A stretch of 64,000 bases of DNA from Paraphysomonas bandaiensis (taxonomy: Eukaryota > Chrysophyceae), in contig CBFFRP010000475.1 of the NCBI GenBank assembly GCA_965644295.1, forward strand, positions 1-64,000. Direction: 5' to 3'. The notes under the pieces are model-generated. The model did no database searches. It saw only the letters and a list, made by a program, of their open reading frames with translations, and had not been told where the DNA came from. A program made the translations under genes and the position numbers. Below, piece after piece: positions 10,301-20,149 of the stretch (position 1 is the first letter of the stretch; every line of letters begins with the position of its first letter).

Positions 10301-11707
10301 CTGGCAAACGCGTCAGTTTTAGGAGAGATTAATATGGTTGAAGTACCGGATGCGCATAATATTGATCTTAACCATGCAGAGACAGAAGATATCAAGATAC
10401 CAAATTCATATGCCGAGGCAGAGAGATCTCCACAGTATCAACAATGGAGAAAAGCTCGAATGGTGGAGAAGACATCATTGCTGAAAAGACGTGTCTTGAA
10501 GATCGTGAAAATTCCAAGCGGAGTGAAATTAGTTAGAGCGAAATATGTGCATACGGTGAAGCGAGACATACTAGGGAATATAGTAAAGTACAAGGCTCGG
10601 CTAGTGGCATTAGGAAATCTCCAAGAGAAGAAGGAGGAGGAGCCGTCCACTTTCGCTCCAGTGGTTAAGGGTATAACCATTAGACTAGTGTTAGCGATTG
10701 CGTTTATGTTACAGATGCATGTGCATCAATTAGATGTATCATCCGCATTTTGCTATGCAGATCTGGAGGATGACGTGTATATGGCACCTCCACCAGATGA
10801 GGAATTACTAGCTGGATGGTGTTTTCAACTAATCAAGGCATTGTATGGACTGCGATCTTCACCGCGACAGTGGAATAAACATATTGACAAGTTTATTAAA
10901 TCATTGCATTTTACTCCGTGTATTTTGGATACGTGTTTGTATATGCGATGGAGTAACGGAAAACTGCATTTATTATTGATATATGTTGATGATATCATAA
11001 TTGCATCCGCTGATCTGACTTACTTGGAAAGCGTAAAGCGTAGGTTCTGTGAAACATTCGAGATGCATGATCTGGGAGTGTGTAAGCGATTTCTGAACAT
11101 CAGGATAACCAGAGGAGAAAATTGGTATATGTTAGATCAATCTGAGTATGCTAAGAATATTATCAAGAAATTCAGCTCAGTTATGGGAAAGAGTAGTAAG
11201 AATAAGGAGGCCCCACTACCTACTAATGTTCAGGATCTGTTGGCAGAGGAACGTGAACTTACGGAGGAGCAGAAGCAGTGGGTTGACTCATTTCCGTATC
11301 GGCAAATTATTGGAGCAGTGTTGTATCTAGCAATGCATACTAGACCTGATCTGGCTTATGCAGTGGGGTTATTGTCTCGATTTAGTAGTTGTCCGACATA
11401 TGCATCGTGCAAACTGGCGATTCACTTATTGAAATATTTGCGTGGAACAATTGATGAGGGCATCAGATTCAGTGGGAGTGAGTTCGACTTACATGTGTTC
11501 AGTGATTCAGATTGGGCTGGTGATAGACTGACTCGGCGATCGACAACAGGATACATTGTGTTCTTATGTGCAGGCGCATTGGCCTGGCAGTCTAAACTAC
11601 AGACCACAGTTGCAACTTCGAGCATGGAATCTGAATATATGGCGGAGTATGCGGCTATGCAAGAACTGGTGTGGCTTCGGGGGTGTTCAAGGAGCTCGGG
11701 CTCTTAG
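7301..11707 (+). CDS. Copia Gag-Pol polyprotein (copy 1), frameshifted in RNase H
   Basis: A single 1,468-codon frame with no Gag/Pol boundary. An N-terminal Gag region is followed by one CCHC knuckle (CRNCKSKEHLAIDC, about residue 288) and a protease-like YIDTCCSS motif near residue 381, where D-T-C replaces the usual D-S/T-G. Next come a GAG-pre-integrase HHCC zinc region (HRRAGH...CLCDVC, about 525-567) and an integrase core with D (SADIAVY, about 586), D (HADGAGEL, about 650) and E (EMNAIEER, about 684). Reverse transcriptase has YVDD near 1228, and RNase H starts with FSDSDWAGD near 1400. Compared with copy 2, the first zinc knuckle is missing. At 11679-11683 a run of five G replaces six G in copy 2, so the frame ends early at 11705-11707; the rest of RNase H follows in another frame. 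Confidence 0.93.
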   Translation: MSISQHGSERGGEKEDRGVVPQFNETNVEQWIEDFETFLMRKEQSEVAVELPPKESDFGEQPLTLMEEKAYRQAVKRYWKANAIAYSYCRDAVQHSPKALRKFHLTHKAFKAEGSGVNRFKTHVMIDELKKCFAGGKQNRISDLLTQYGSFRMRPEETAKDYVLRFELLLKELQEQQQDISEVSKTSRLREGLLNEEYAQLRVGLYLMDDDVNYVTVSRKIEGYDDTMAGKEALEKKRKRVEELNLIDSKKRYRRERDHRKKNNGKKKPMKKDTEITGQRPGSAEYTGCRNCKSKEHLAIDCPASKKKYSQSKSKAVRFQDGRKPDKRLLTVENIRRGEPADLSDEDEANMIEQQEEYHLSCNVYETNICSSVHEDIHYTYIDTCCSSSMFLINDVNILDSHMHTSKVINGSKKGSEICVTSVGSRGAWKNIEVSSQINRCLCSGRKLNDMGYRFTVWYGIQIYDRNTDELVLEGPMKNGMTAVPTQQLLELPDVSTSSDSEVNLSDRTGEDELELLHRRAGHFNKHALVEAHKRMLIIGTGLKRKHLSKRVSKEQCLCDVCARAKITRVSFRTKDEDSVRPNFSADIAVYLNCPARGGEIYVLKLTHHASRMFWSEGLVHRTGSSVLQVFKKIFEGDVKRYKLEMHHYHADGAGELICDELRQYLRSQGCYQHTWSSTDSPEMNAIEERKFRTCGEMTLAMLIQSGLPSQFWLDAYMAARYILIRLPTKTAKGYMSPLEFLTGEAPNLKYLRVWGCRAYVLTTKADRRKDWDDKALIGYLIGYSDEKVGYDVYLPATDRVVTSVHVLTDESIPSRSESYFAEIDALRVKEAERPKIVSDYAGLEGTYHIDDEDGLLYKTTRVVERKGVIVAYRSLVTAGRKHIEHRVPIHVEDVVRMTAETPGNTGYIGKGDALSTMPARVLDQGRPGGLQESPDPTCQETAVRLQTSEDYESGVVSGAPPTTHDVRAQDEQGMGSYIPRRPIELDGDGRVRRKRLQRRLANASVLGEINMVEVPDAHNIDLNHAETEDIKIPNSYAEAERSPQYQQWRKARMVEKTSLLKRRVLKIVKIPSGVKLVRAKYVHTVKRDILGNIVKYKARLVALGNLQEKKEEEPSTFAPVVKGITIRLVLAIAFMLQMHVHQLDVSSAFCYADLEDDVYMAPPPDEELLAGWCFQLIKALYGLRSSPRQWNKHIDKFIKSLHFTPCILDTCLYMRWSNGKLHLLLIYVDDIIIASADLTYLESVKRRFCETFEMHDLGVCKRFLNIRITRGENWYMLDQSEYAKNIIKKFSSVMGKSSKNKEAPLPTNVQDLLAEERELTEEQKQWVDSFPYRQIIGAVLYLAMHTRPDLAYAVGLLSRFSSCPTYASCKLAIHLLKYLRGTIDEGIRFSGSEFDLHVFSDSDWAGDRLTRRSTTGYIVFLCAGALAWQSKLQTTVATSSMESEYMAEYAAMQELVWLRGCSRSSGS
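7318..7329 (+). promoter_or_regulatory. Primer-binding site, initiator-tRNA-Met-like, inside the coding frame
   Basis: TGGTAGCGAGCG directly abuts the 5' LTR. Its complement would be a tRNA 3' end with U72, A73 and CCA, the A1:U72 arrangement typical of eukaryotic initiator tRNA-Met and similar to the Ty1 site. The same 12 bases abut the LTR in copy 2 (63278-63289). The site overlaps codons 6-10 of the Gag frame. The tRNA itself is not in this window, so its identity is inferred. Confidence 0.7.
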
Positions 11708-12012
11708 TTGCGAAGCCGACTCCATTCTTTATGGATAGCAAGAGTGCGAAAGATCTCTCCGAGAATCCTGTGTATCATAAGAGGTCGAAGCATATAGACA
11801 TCAAGTATCACTGGGTGAGAGAGCATGTAAATGGAAAATTTCCTACGGCAAAGTTGATTCATGTGTCGACGGATGATATGGCGGCTGATATTTTCACGAA
11901 GGCATTGTCAACGAAACTTTTCAGTCGTCATGAGAAAACTATTACCGGGGTTAAGAGAAGTGTGTCAACCAGAGTTGAGGAGCAGCAGAAGAAGCGACCC
12001 CGAAGAGGTTAA
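11684..12012 (+). pseudogene. C-terminal RNase H remainder of Copia copy 1 (shifted frame)
   Basis: Downstream of the G-run frameshift the homologous protein continues in the next frame (VFKELGLLVAK, FFMDSKSAKDL, HIDIKYHW, DDMAADIFTKAL) to a TAA at 12010-12012. Copy 2 carries the same segment in continuous frame with the rest of RNase H. One missing G, or an assembly error in a homopolymer, separates it from the main frame. Confidence 0.9.
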
Positions 12013-12176
12013 AGGTGTGTTTTAGTGGGTGAGAATCCCACATAACTATATATCTAGTTGACTGCTAGTTATATATGTATCTTGATAAGATTTCACATCT
12101 ATTTTACCTATGAGACTAGTTTATAGCATGAAGATCACTGTACTCATTGTTGTTTCGTATCACTGCATTCTACATT

Positions 12177-12185
12177 GAGTGGGAG
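12177..12185 (+). promoter_or_regulatory. Polypurine tract of Copia copy 1
   Basis: GAGTGGGAG directly precedes the 3' LTR and is conserved with its upstream CTACATT context at the same place in copy 2 (minus strand, just above 58373). This position is expected for the plus-strand primer. It is short and interrupted by one T. Confidence 0.6.
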
Positions 12186-12478
12186 TATTAGAATATGGAC
12201 TGTATCCTAGTATATTCAATGTGGTACTTGAAGACAATGTACGAGAATACAGTGAAGTATGGTGATGTGTAGATGCTGTTATGATATTGAGAAAACTGAA
12301 ATAGTTTGCTCTTTCAAGATATGTTTAGTAGCGAAAGGTCTACAGAAGTAGTGATTTATGCATGGCACAAAACGAGCTTGTGTTGTTTAACACAATTCGT
12401 GTAAACGATATTAATAAATCTATCTAGTCTAACAACTTAATCTCTCTTTGATCTAAGTAAAATGAGCATTTCCCAACA
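12186..12478 (+). repeat. 3' LTR of Copia copy 1
   Basis: 293 bp, identical by eye to the 5' LTR at 7025-7317, and followed by the GTTTT target duplication at 12479-12483. It also carries an ATG and five codons at its end, which here lead into flanking DNA and soon stop. Confidence 0.9.
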
Positions 12479-12483
12479 GTTTT

Positions 12484-13955
12484 GATTCAAACAGTGTCCT
12501 GGATCCAACATCTAGATATATTAGGCACTCAATACCATGAGGATTAGCTTTAATTTATCCTAGGGATAAGGAGCAGTAACGTCCTTCCAAATTTTAAAAC
12601 TCGGGCTTTTCGCCTCGTTTCAAAATATAGAGAGACGATATGGCATCCTTATTATCCATTGTTAAATATAACTGTATTGTAACACGTAGAAACCAGATCA
12701 GAATGTCATGATTGCTTACTTCTTCTGTGTGATATATATTGTGCATAAATAGTATGTGAAGTGTTCGAACATCATTAAAATTCTTTCTTGGAAGTACATT
12801 ATCTTGGAAGAATGTTTAAAACTTACGTAGAGCAAGGTTAACTTAACTGACATGTTCACTTCTAACATGGTAGGTGCAGACTGGATATTTTATGGGGCTT
12901 GATATCTTTGTTCGTAAAAGAACGGATGACTACTTGTCGCGAAATTGATGAAGCCATATTTGCAGTGGATCCTCAGGAGGAAGAGAGTTGCCACCTGTAT
13001 AATACTACGAGAAAAAACTTTCGGGTAGGTCTGCTTGTGGTATATAGATCCTTGTTATCAGGTGATGTGGAGCAAGTGAGGGACAAGACACCTCCTCATA
13101 TCTGTCGACGAAACTAGTCGACATATAACACAGCAGTTGACTGGAACGGTTTCATCCTCTACTTTCTCCATCAGTTTGCTCCATAGGCAAGTTGAATAGG
13201 CTCTAAGGGTGGTGATAGATGTAAGATGTACTTATTACAATCATGTATTGAAGATGAATGCACTGTACTGCATATGATTGCAGTGTATTGCAGGAGACAT
13301 AATCTACGGGATATACTGTGCCTCAGTATATAAGAAACATCATGGATGCAGAATCAATTCATACAAGTGTCATTCATACAATAATAAGTTTATATATGCA
13401 TATAAATGCAGTAGGAGAGGTATGACTAAGCAAGTGCGTCAACTCACTCAAGTGATATATACTGTACATACATGTACATACAGTAGCTACTGTACATGAA
13501 AATCTTAAAAATCAAGGAAAAATGATTTATAATTTTTTTTAAAATCGTGTATTTTTTGAAAATCTACTCATTGTACTATCAGTTTCCGCTTTGTGGGAAT
13601 TTTTTGTCAATTAGTCAAAAAATCAGACTTTTTTTCGTTGTTTGTGAAATACACACACACTGTACAGCAGATGGAATTTCCTACTCTGTGTATGTGAATA
13701 GTCAAAAAACATAAGACAACATAAAAAACCTGGATTTTTAATCCTGATGTACAGCAGCAGTACAGGCAGTGTACAGACACATATGGAGATATATGTATGA
13801 CTGATTGCTGATTGTTGCAGCATTATATGCAACGCCACATATCTCATTCACTACATTACATGCAGAGTTCCTACTATCTCATCTCTTTACAGCAATATGC
13901 AGTCTTTTGCAGCTCATATATAGTGAAGTGGAGTGATATATAGTGCTTTTCCGTT
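12484..13955. other. Intergenic, nothing firmly recognised
   Basis: About 1.5 kb between the Copia insertion and the carrier gene, AT-rich with T/A runs at 13500-13740 and short TACTGTACAT palindromes near 13460-13500. Several frames of 60-75 codons exist but none has recognisable motifs or composition. The last part should contain the carrier promoter. Confidence 0.5.
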
Positions 13956-14968
13956 ATGTCCAGTGCAGTTGACGCAATCAAGGATGTGTTTGGGAGTGTA
14001 TTTGGGTCTGCAGTGTGTGTATACACTGGACAGCCCTTTGGTAAGCATTCATCTATTGTTTTATCTGCCTCACACTCATTTAAACCATAACAGATACCAT
14101 TAAAGTGCGCCTTCAAGTCGCTCCTGCTGAAAATTTCAATACAATTCGATGCATTCAAAGAACGGTGCAGTATGAGGGCATACGAGCACTGTGGAAAGGG
14201 TCCGTCCCGGCATTTATTGGGGCAGTATCCGAAAATGCGACTGCCTTTGCATTAAATGGGCAATTTAATCGCATTCTTGGTTCCGATTCTGACTGGTGTA
14301 GTGAAATAATGCGCCCTTTTGCACTTGGGTCTATGGCAGGATTCTGCACGGCATTTGTCTTGTGTCCACCTGACATAGTTAAATGTAGGCATCAAGTACT
14401 ACGACTATGTGGGACAGATGCCAATACATATAACATTGTGATGGATGTATACCGTAACCAAGGACTACGTGGTTTTTACACAGGTATTTCCTTGCAGGTG
14501 ATGCGCGATATACCATTTTTTGCTTTCTTTTTTGGTACATATGAATACCTATGCCATTCACTGGCTCGAAATAGCTTTCTGAGCGGCAGTGATCCTTGGT
14601 GTGAGTCCGCCAGATACTTGGTATCTGGTGGTGTTGCTGGTCAAATTGCCTGGGTGACCTCGCTGCCGTTCGATACTGTTAAATCTGTCGTCCAAACACA
14701 GGGTTGTTCTCTTGGACCGCACTACCTCACCCCCACAACTGGTAGCTCTACGACATCTGAATTCGTGGGCAATGCTACTTCGATTTCTACTGCAAGTACT
14801 CCTTCACGCTTGAAGTCCTCATTGGAGATAACAAGAGAAATATTCCGGCAATACGGTATCAAAGGATTCTTTCGAGGAGTTGAAATCACAGTTCTGAGGG
14901 CATTTCCAGCAAACGCTGCACTGTTTTGGGGATACGAAGTGTCTAAAAAAATGATGGAAATGTGGTGA
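13956..14968 (+). CDS. Mitochondrial carrier family protein (SLC25), ornithine/carnitine-like branch
   Basis: Two exons, 13956-14040 and 14094-14968, with a 53-nt GT-AG intron; the spliced product is 319 aa, normal for the family. All three repeats show the carrier signature after the odd helix: PFDTIKVRLQ (about residue 28), PPDIVKCRHQ (about 122) and PFDTVKSVVQTQ (about 225). Each repeat also has a G-rich helix such as GFYTGI or GFFRGVEI. The pattern of substrate-proximal motifs looks like basic amino-acid or carnitine carriers, but the substrate is inferred. The protein should sit in the mitochondrial inner membrane. Its last 76 bp and 3' flank are duplicated at 21558 onward, next to the intact potassium channel gene, while this copy is followed by a broken channel copy. 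Confidence 0.88.
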
Positions 14969-15222
14969 CCCCATACTGTTTTACGCACCGGTCGATATGA
15001 GTTCCCTGTAGTATATGCTTGTTGTAGATATTCTGAAGTTACACTGCACTACATCAGTTCAGCAGAGTACAATGCGTTATATATAATATAGAATAATGTC
15101 GTAATTTGATATCGTTAACTCTCTGTAGTTAAGTGGCCTGTAGCATCTTGTTCTTCTCCTTGGTGCACTATATCAAGTATCATACGTACTCAAGGCATCC
15201 TAAAAGCTTCCATAGTAGATGA
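14893..15222 (+). repeat. Segmental duplication block, left unit (carrier 3' end and flank)
   Basis: From CTGAGGGCATTTCC onward this block matches 21558 to about 22115 with few substitutions through the carrier stop codon and 3' flank, ending near AAGCTTCCATAGTAGA. The right unit has an extra stretch of about 230 bp (about 21794-22018). Together with the channel copies downstream it defines a duplicated carrier-channel segment about 6.7 kb apart. Confidence 0.85.
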
Positions 15223-15414
15223 GTTATATGTGAATAAGAAGAGTAATTTATAGGCAATCCAATATATAGGCAAGGCACACAAACATGAGCAATATATATT
15301 AATATAGTGCGAGGCCAAATTTGGCTTCAATAATAATCAGTATATTGTAGCAAGCAAAAATATATAATTGCAATATTTATGCAATATATTGCAATCCAAT
15401 ATATATTTCCCAGG

Positions 15415-16302
15415 CCCTGCTTTATTTTGCTGTTGTAACATTTACTACTGTAGGGTAAGTGTATATATGTATACTGATATGATCTGATGTATGTTTATAT
15501 ATATACGGCAGATATGGAGAGTTTGTTCCAAGTATGTATATATTATAGTGTGCTTATTATATCAAGTTAATATCTTCTATACGACAGAAACAAATAGTTC
15601 AAAGTTGTTTACTTGTTTCTTTATAATGCTTGGACTCATTCTCATTGGTTATTTCATGGTTATCATGGGTGAAGTAATTATAGACAACGATCAGCGTATG
15701 CGTGCAATGCATCAAACTAGAATTCTTTCTTTTATGGATAAAATATCAGCGATTAGAATATCAGCTTTCAATCATATTAAGAATCAATTCTTTTTCTCTG
15801 TCGATATGGAAAATGGGTACGTTGTATGATGATATCTCTTCTTGTCATCACGTGGTTTAGGGCTGGGACACAGTCAATGCTTTCTATTGGGCGTGCGTTA
15901 CCATAACGACAGGTACTACATATTTAGGCGTCTTCAATTTTAACTTAGTCACATGTAGTTGGATATGGGGATATATCTCCGGAGACCAAAGCTGGAAAGA
16001 GCTTTACAATAGTATACTGCGTTGGTATGGATTCAAATATTGAAGTGTATGTATTTATCACTTTTGTCAGTTGGTTGCGTCCTTATGACGATAGCCTGGA
16101 CGGAGCTGGTGAAGGTACTTCGATTGATATATATATTCTAGCCACTGATGGTGTGTTTGACAGTTTCCGATTGCTATGCGATATAAGCAAAACGAGCTCA
16201 CTGTTATGAATCAATTCGATGAGGACCTTACAGCTGAGGTAATGAATTCGAAGTGACATAGCATCCTCACAGCAGGGTTTTGTATATAGTCTTTCTCAAG
16301 AG
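15415..16302 (+). pseudogene. Truncated duplicate of the TPK potassium channel gene
   Basis: Nearly identical to parts of the intact gene at 22801-24958. It starts within exon 1 at the first pore helix (TTTATTTTGCTGTTG) and keeps the introns and the exons with the first filter and the following helix. At about 15850 it then jumps directly to the second pore region (GGGCTGGGACACAGTC), so the linker exon and third transmembrane helix are missing. The second filter remains (GYGDIS). It lacks the start codon, the first transmembrane segment and the EF-hand tail. Similarity ends near 16302. It cannot encode a working channel. Confidence 0.85.
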
Positions 16303-16500
16303 TACCGCCATGCCCGATGCAGATCTTGACACGTTTGTCCATCTACTGTCCATCTACTGTACTGCTACTGTACTTCTAGAGGTACAGTGGTACAGTATAT
16401 ATATTGGGTTTTACATGTAAAAGAAGGGTATTTAGAATTTAGAATTGAAACGAGTAATCGTCATTATACTACAGCTATATATATATCATCTAGTCATCTT

Positions 16501-16980
16501 CTAGGATAAAACGGATGTGAAATCTTCATAAATATACTGTGTACATGATACTCGCTGTAACACAGTTATGTGGGATTCATACCCACGAAAACATACCGTA
16601 ACCTTTCGTTGAGCGCTTCTTCTGGCTTATCTCTACTTTATTAGAAATACTCCTCTTCTCCCCTGTAATAGTTTCTTCATGAATCTTAAATAGCTTCGAA
16701 GATAGCGCTTTCGTGAATATGTCGGCCGCCATGTCTTTAGTTGAAACATATTATATTATTAGCCTGGCTGTATTACGTAAATGTCTTTAGCTTCTCCAGT
16801 GTGCTTGGTAGCTTCACCATCCTCATTAGTCACCAGTGCTTCTTTTCTTCTATCCTCGTCTTTGTTTAGTATCTTGGTGAGTACTTTACATATCGAAGAT
16901 ACTGTTTTTTCGTCTTTGTGACAACGTTTCTTTCAGCCTGCCCTTGAACAACAAGACGCAGTCTAGCTCGTTCCTTTATA
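16501..16980 (-). pseudogene. Internally deleted Copia relic (RT piece plus RNase H tail)
   Basis: The minus strand carries, from 16980 down, a reverse-transcriptase-like piece (ARLRLVVQGQAE), then a rearranged stretch, then the RNase H end (DMAADIFTKALSSKLF) and the copia 3' untranslated segment with the TGGG...CCCACATAACT hairpin. Nearly the same 430 bp occurs in opposite orientation at about 56660-57090. Sequence identity to the two full copies is only moderate, so it derives from a different Copia subfamily. No LTR was found. Confidence 0.7.
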
Positions 16981-17436
16981 TAGCACAATTACAGTTAGTT
17001 GATGTACATTGAATTTCCAGTTAGTATACTATGAGTCTTCTACTCAATAGTTCCAGTAATATGATGGATTTTTATGCTTAAAAAGTGCACTTTTATACTT
17101 AAAATAAGGGTTTTTTAGAGTTTAAGGCTGTGTAATTTATTTTTCATACTTTTACTAATTTCGAAAAATTACACTCGTTTGCTATGAGATCCTGCGAGGG
17201 AGCTGAATCGAAACTATCCGAAGTATGAAAAATAATTTACACAACTCCAAAAAATTGAGGTTTTAATTTTCATACTTCTTCGGGTTTTACCATTTTTATA
17301 TACTCATAAAACTCTAAATCTGGGTATTTATAGACTGAGAGGTATTTATGATTTATTTTATTGAAAAATCGTCGTTTTTTCACTGATTTTTTCACTTTTC
17401 AATGAAATAAATGATGAACAATCGATGCAAACAACC
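16981..17436. repeat. AT-rich spacer with an imperfect 22-bp inverted repeat
   Basis: The arms TGTGTAATTTATTTTTCATACT (17129-17150) and its near-complement at 17222-17243 pair with about one mismatch across a 71-nt spacer. The rest of the stretch is A/T runs without coding frames. Confidence 0.5.
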
Positions 17437-17588
17437 ACCTCCAGCGGTCAGCATCTCATTGTTTCGGATATAAATTGAAGCAAATATTCTCTATATTACT
17501 GCAATACAACTACGGCTAGAATACAGATAATTGTTGTCTCAATATTAGAGGCATATTGGAACAAAAATATACGAAGGATGCTGATACT
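17437..17588. mobile_element. MITE-like element, copy 2 (degenerate ends)
   Basis: Homologous over its length to the 151-bp elements at 5410-5560 and 31785-31935 (shared AAATTGAAGCAAATATTCTC and the block ACAGATAATTGTTGTCTCAA). The terminal repeats have decayed to GGTCAGCATC versus GGATGCTGAT. Non-coding. Confidence 0.55.
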
Positions 17589-17869
17589 GCTGTTCATATC
17601 TACATGTCCATGTAGCTACATGCATGTTGGTAGGTTGGTTTGTCCATAGTTGGAAAAGGATGCTACTTTAGAGACTCTATAGATGCATATACAAGTAGAC
17701 CAAACATTCGAATATTCTTGTAGTATCTTTGAATATTCTACTAGTTGAACAACACAATTATGATCCACTCATTCAACTTGCGTATCTTTTCTCTGTATAT
17801 TCATATCTATACGATCTCCTTCTATTATCACACACTCAGAGTATCACAATTACACCACAAGATACACAC

Positions 17870-20149
17870 ATGGCAGATGATGTTAGACGAGCTAATGTTC
17901 AGGCGAAATGCCGTATGATTATTGAATGTCTTCAGGAGATACTGAAGAGTGAAGATACAGCGGCTGATGTTCGGCCCCATATCAGTGACGTGATCAACAG
18001 ATGTGATACGATTTTAACTAACTTAAATCCAACAAAAGTTGCTCTCTATGGCGGTACAGGAGTGGGTAAATCGCGATTCATTAATCAGTTACTTCAAGAG
18101 ACTGTTGTTACAGCGGGTGCACAGTCCAAGTCATCCACTTCAGTGGTGAGTGAGATTGTATCTCGGCCAGACATGAAGACATACAAAGCAACAGTGTATT
18201 TCATATCAACCCGAACTATGAAGGAACGCCTTGAATACGCGGCAGAAATGCTGCAGGAGAATCGGTCAAACGAAGGAAATAGCAGACTCAAAGCTATAAT
18301 GACTGTGATAAGGCACTGCTTTTCTAACGACCTTAGCTATGAGAATCCCACTCCACTAACTCCAAACGAAGAAAACCGTGTACTCCTACAGAACATTGGG
18401 CGCCAGCCACTAGTGCTTGAGCGAGACTCCATAAAGGAGTTACGAGAGGCTCTGATGATCTATTCGCATCTACCTGCGAAAAATGCGCCACCCGATCAAT
18501 GGCAGGCCATGACTGTGGACTTTATTCGCATCGAAGGAAACTTCGAACACCTTCCCAGCAATGTGATTGTGGTAGATTCTCCGGGTCTCTTTGATGCGGT
18601 GGACATGAAGTCCCAGCGAGCCCTTGAGGTTGTGGATTCTTGGCAGCAGATTTGGTTCACAAATCGGACATGTAGATTTCTGACTGGGAAACAAGAACAA
18701 CAGGCTTTTCGAGAGTTGTGTGCGACACCATCGCGCATGGAAAAAGTTTCTGCTGTATGTACGCATGCCGATGCTCTGTTGGACGCGGAAGATGACTGTG
18801 GCGAAGAGCCCCGCACACCAGCAGATCTGGACTTCGAAGAGATGGAAGCAACTGCCAGAAACCATATCATTGAAGTCTTATGTAGTGGCGACGCGGGCGA
18901 TGTTCGTAGAGAAGTGCACATACCAGTCGGATTCGTATCGAATGCACGACGTATGGAGGATCGATTCGGCATGGGCTACTGGCGTGGCAGGTTGGGAGAC
19001 CTTGGAGCAATGCAGGGTGAAACTTTAAATGCAATGGAGGACGCGCTGAGTGAAGTCATCGGCATGCTAGAGGCTCTAGGGTTGCAAAATCCTCCACCTA
19101 ATTTCCCGCAGGGCTATTTGGATGATCTGATCCGAAACACCCACGCAGCGATTGGTGCACTCATGGATGATTACGTCGACACGTTTTCCAATCGTGAAAA
19201 TATTTCCCAATTGTCTTGTGATATCCATCGCACTGGTATTTGGGATGTTATTAGATGGAATACTTGGAAAGCTACTATGGACACAGTCCGCAGGGGAATA
19301 TTCGTTTCGACAGGCCAAGCGCGTCGATACATTAATATCAACACTGATATTAGCAGCGCGTGGGTTCGAGCAAAGGATAGAGAAATCCGAGGTCTGACCG
19401 AGCACTTCGCTACATTTAGGAACGAAGTTCGCCACCTGGCGGTTCAGTGGCAAGAAAAGCCAGCAGGATTTGCAAAAAGCCTTCGTATCGATGTTGACCG
19501 CTGGAAGCACCGCACAACTGAAATAATGCGACAGGCGTTCGATGTTGCTACTCTCGCAGATCAGATTCGAAATTGTTTCACTCGCAAGAACGTATATGGA
19601 CCAAGAACGAAAGGTCCAGATGAAGGTGAAATTCGTGAACAGGTGACTCGTCTGCTGCGTAGGCAGCGTGTGTATCGCGACAACCTGCTGAGGGAAGTAG
19701 ACGCATTGCAAGCCGCGATTCTGCGCTACACCCAGCCTGTTCAAGTACTGAATCCAAACACTGTGGCTATCATCACCGGATTGATTGACACTCTTCAACG
19801 TCTTCCCGATCAAGATAAGTTCTATCTCAATGAAGATCGTGTGCCTGTTGACTTCGTTTGCCCACTGACCATGGAAATAATGAACGATCCTGTGTTTGTT
19901 GAGGATGGATGTATATTTGAACGCGATGCTATTATTCGCTATTTTGCTAATCGCCTTGAAGCCCCCTGTCCACTTTGCAGAAGGATTATCCATGTAAATG
20001 ATATCATGCCTCATGACTACCTCAGGCACCGTATCACACTATGGCGGGAGCAGAATCGCATTGAAGAGCTCAGTGAGTGGTGGATCGGTATGTGGGAGGA
20101 TATTGTTGCTCGTCTTCAAGATGCTACAACGGATAATGAGGTCGTGTAG
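17870..20149 (+). CDS. Dynamin-like / SLIP-GC-type GTPase fused to a C-terminal U-box
   Basis: I start at ATG 17870 (MADDVRRANVQAKC), giving 759 aa; the frame is open upstream to 17729 but that part is leader-like. The N-terminal GTPase has a P-loop GGTGVGKSRFINQLL (about residue 61), a switch-like SSTSVVSEI (about 88), a Walker B/G3 VVDSPGLFD (about 235) and a G4-like VCTHAD (about 297). This layout resembles dynamin-type or nuclear GTPase SLIP-GC P-loops more than AIG1. A helical middle follows (about 400-640). The end is a clear U-box, DFVCPLTMEIMNDPVFVEDG and then CPLCRR (about 657-715), predicting E2 binding and ubiquitin ligase activity. It is one intronless frame in a region of intron-bearing genes, lying between the two halves of a segmental duplication. 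The substrate is unknown, and the fusion is unfamiliar to me. Confidence 0.85.
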   Translation: MADDVRRANVQAKCRMIIECLQEILKSEDTAADVRPHISDVINRCDTILTNLNPTKVALYGGTGVGKSRFINQLLQETVVTAGAQSKSSTSVVSEIVSRPDMKTYKATVYFISTRTMKERLEYAAEMLQENRSNEGNSRLKAIMTVIRHCFSNDLSYENPTPLTPNEENRVLLQNIGRQPLVLERDSIKELREALMIYSHLPAKNAPPDQWQAMTVDFIRIEGNFEHLPSNVIVVDSPGLFDAVDMKSQRALEVVDSWQQIWFTNRTCRFLTGKQEQQAFRELCATPSRMEKVSAVCTHADALLDAEDDCGEEPRTPADLDFEEMEATARNHIIEVLCSGDAGDVRREVHIPVGFVSNARRMEDRFGMGYWRGRLGDLGAMQGETLNAMEDALSEVIGMLEALGLQNPPPNFPQGYLDDLIRNTHAAIGALMDDYVDTFSNRENISQLSCDIHRTGIWDVIRWNTWKATMDTVRRGIFVSTGQARRYININTDISSAWVRAKDREIRGLTEHFATFRNEVRHLAVQWQEKPAGFAKSLRIDVDRWKHRTTEIMRQAFDVATLADQIRNCFTRKNVYGPRTKGPDEGEIREQVTRLLRRQRVYRDNLLREVDALQAAILRYTQPVQVLNPNTVAIITGLIDTLQRLPDQDKFYLNEDRVPVDFVCPLTMEIMNDPVFVEDGCIFERDAIIRYFANRLEAPCPLCRRIIHVNDIMPHDYLRHRITLWREQNRIEELSEWWIGMWEDIVARLQDATTDNEVV

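Larger units (their letters stand above)
7025..12478 (+). mobile_element. Ty1/copia LTR retrotransposon, copy 1
   Basis: A complete element of 5,454 bp bounded by direct repeats at 7025-7317 and 12186-12478 (293 bp each, identical by eye), with the 5-bp target duplication GTTTT at 7020-7024 and 12479-12483. It encodes Gag, zinc knuckle, protease, integrase, reverse transcriptase and RNase H in the Ty1/copia order. Identical LTRs and the clean target duplication point to a recent insertion. The only coding lesion seen is a one-base frame break in a G run at 11679-11683. A second full copy lies inverted at 58080-63583. Confidence 0.95.

Noticed and set aside
12899-13117. 72-codon frame upstream of the carrier
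   Set aside because: No motif, no neighbour support and no matching splice partner; treated as chance.
15491-15829. Separate small membrane-protein gene of 112 aa
   Set aside because: It is one exon with adjoining intron of the truncated channel duplicate, matching 23011-23349.
17729-17869. Upstream extension of the GTPase frame
   Set aside because: The 47 extra codons read like untranslated leader, and a good ATG with charged N-terminus begins at 17870.
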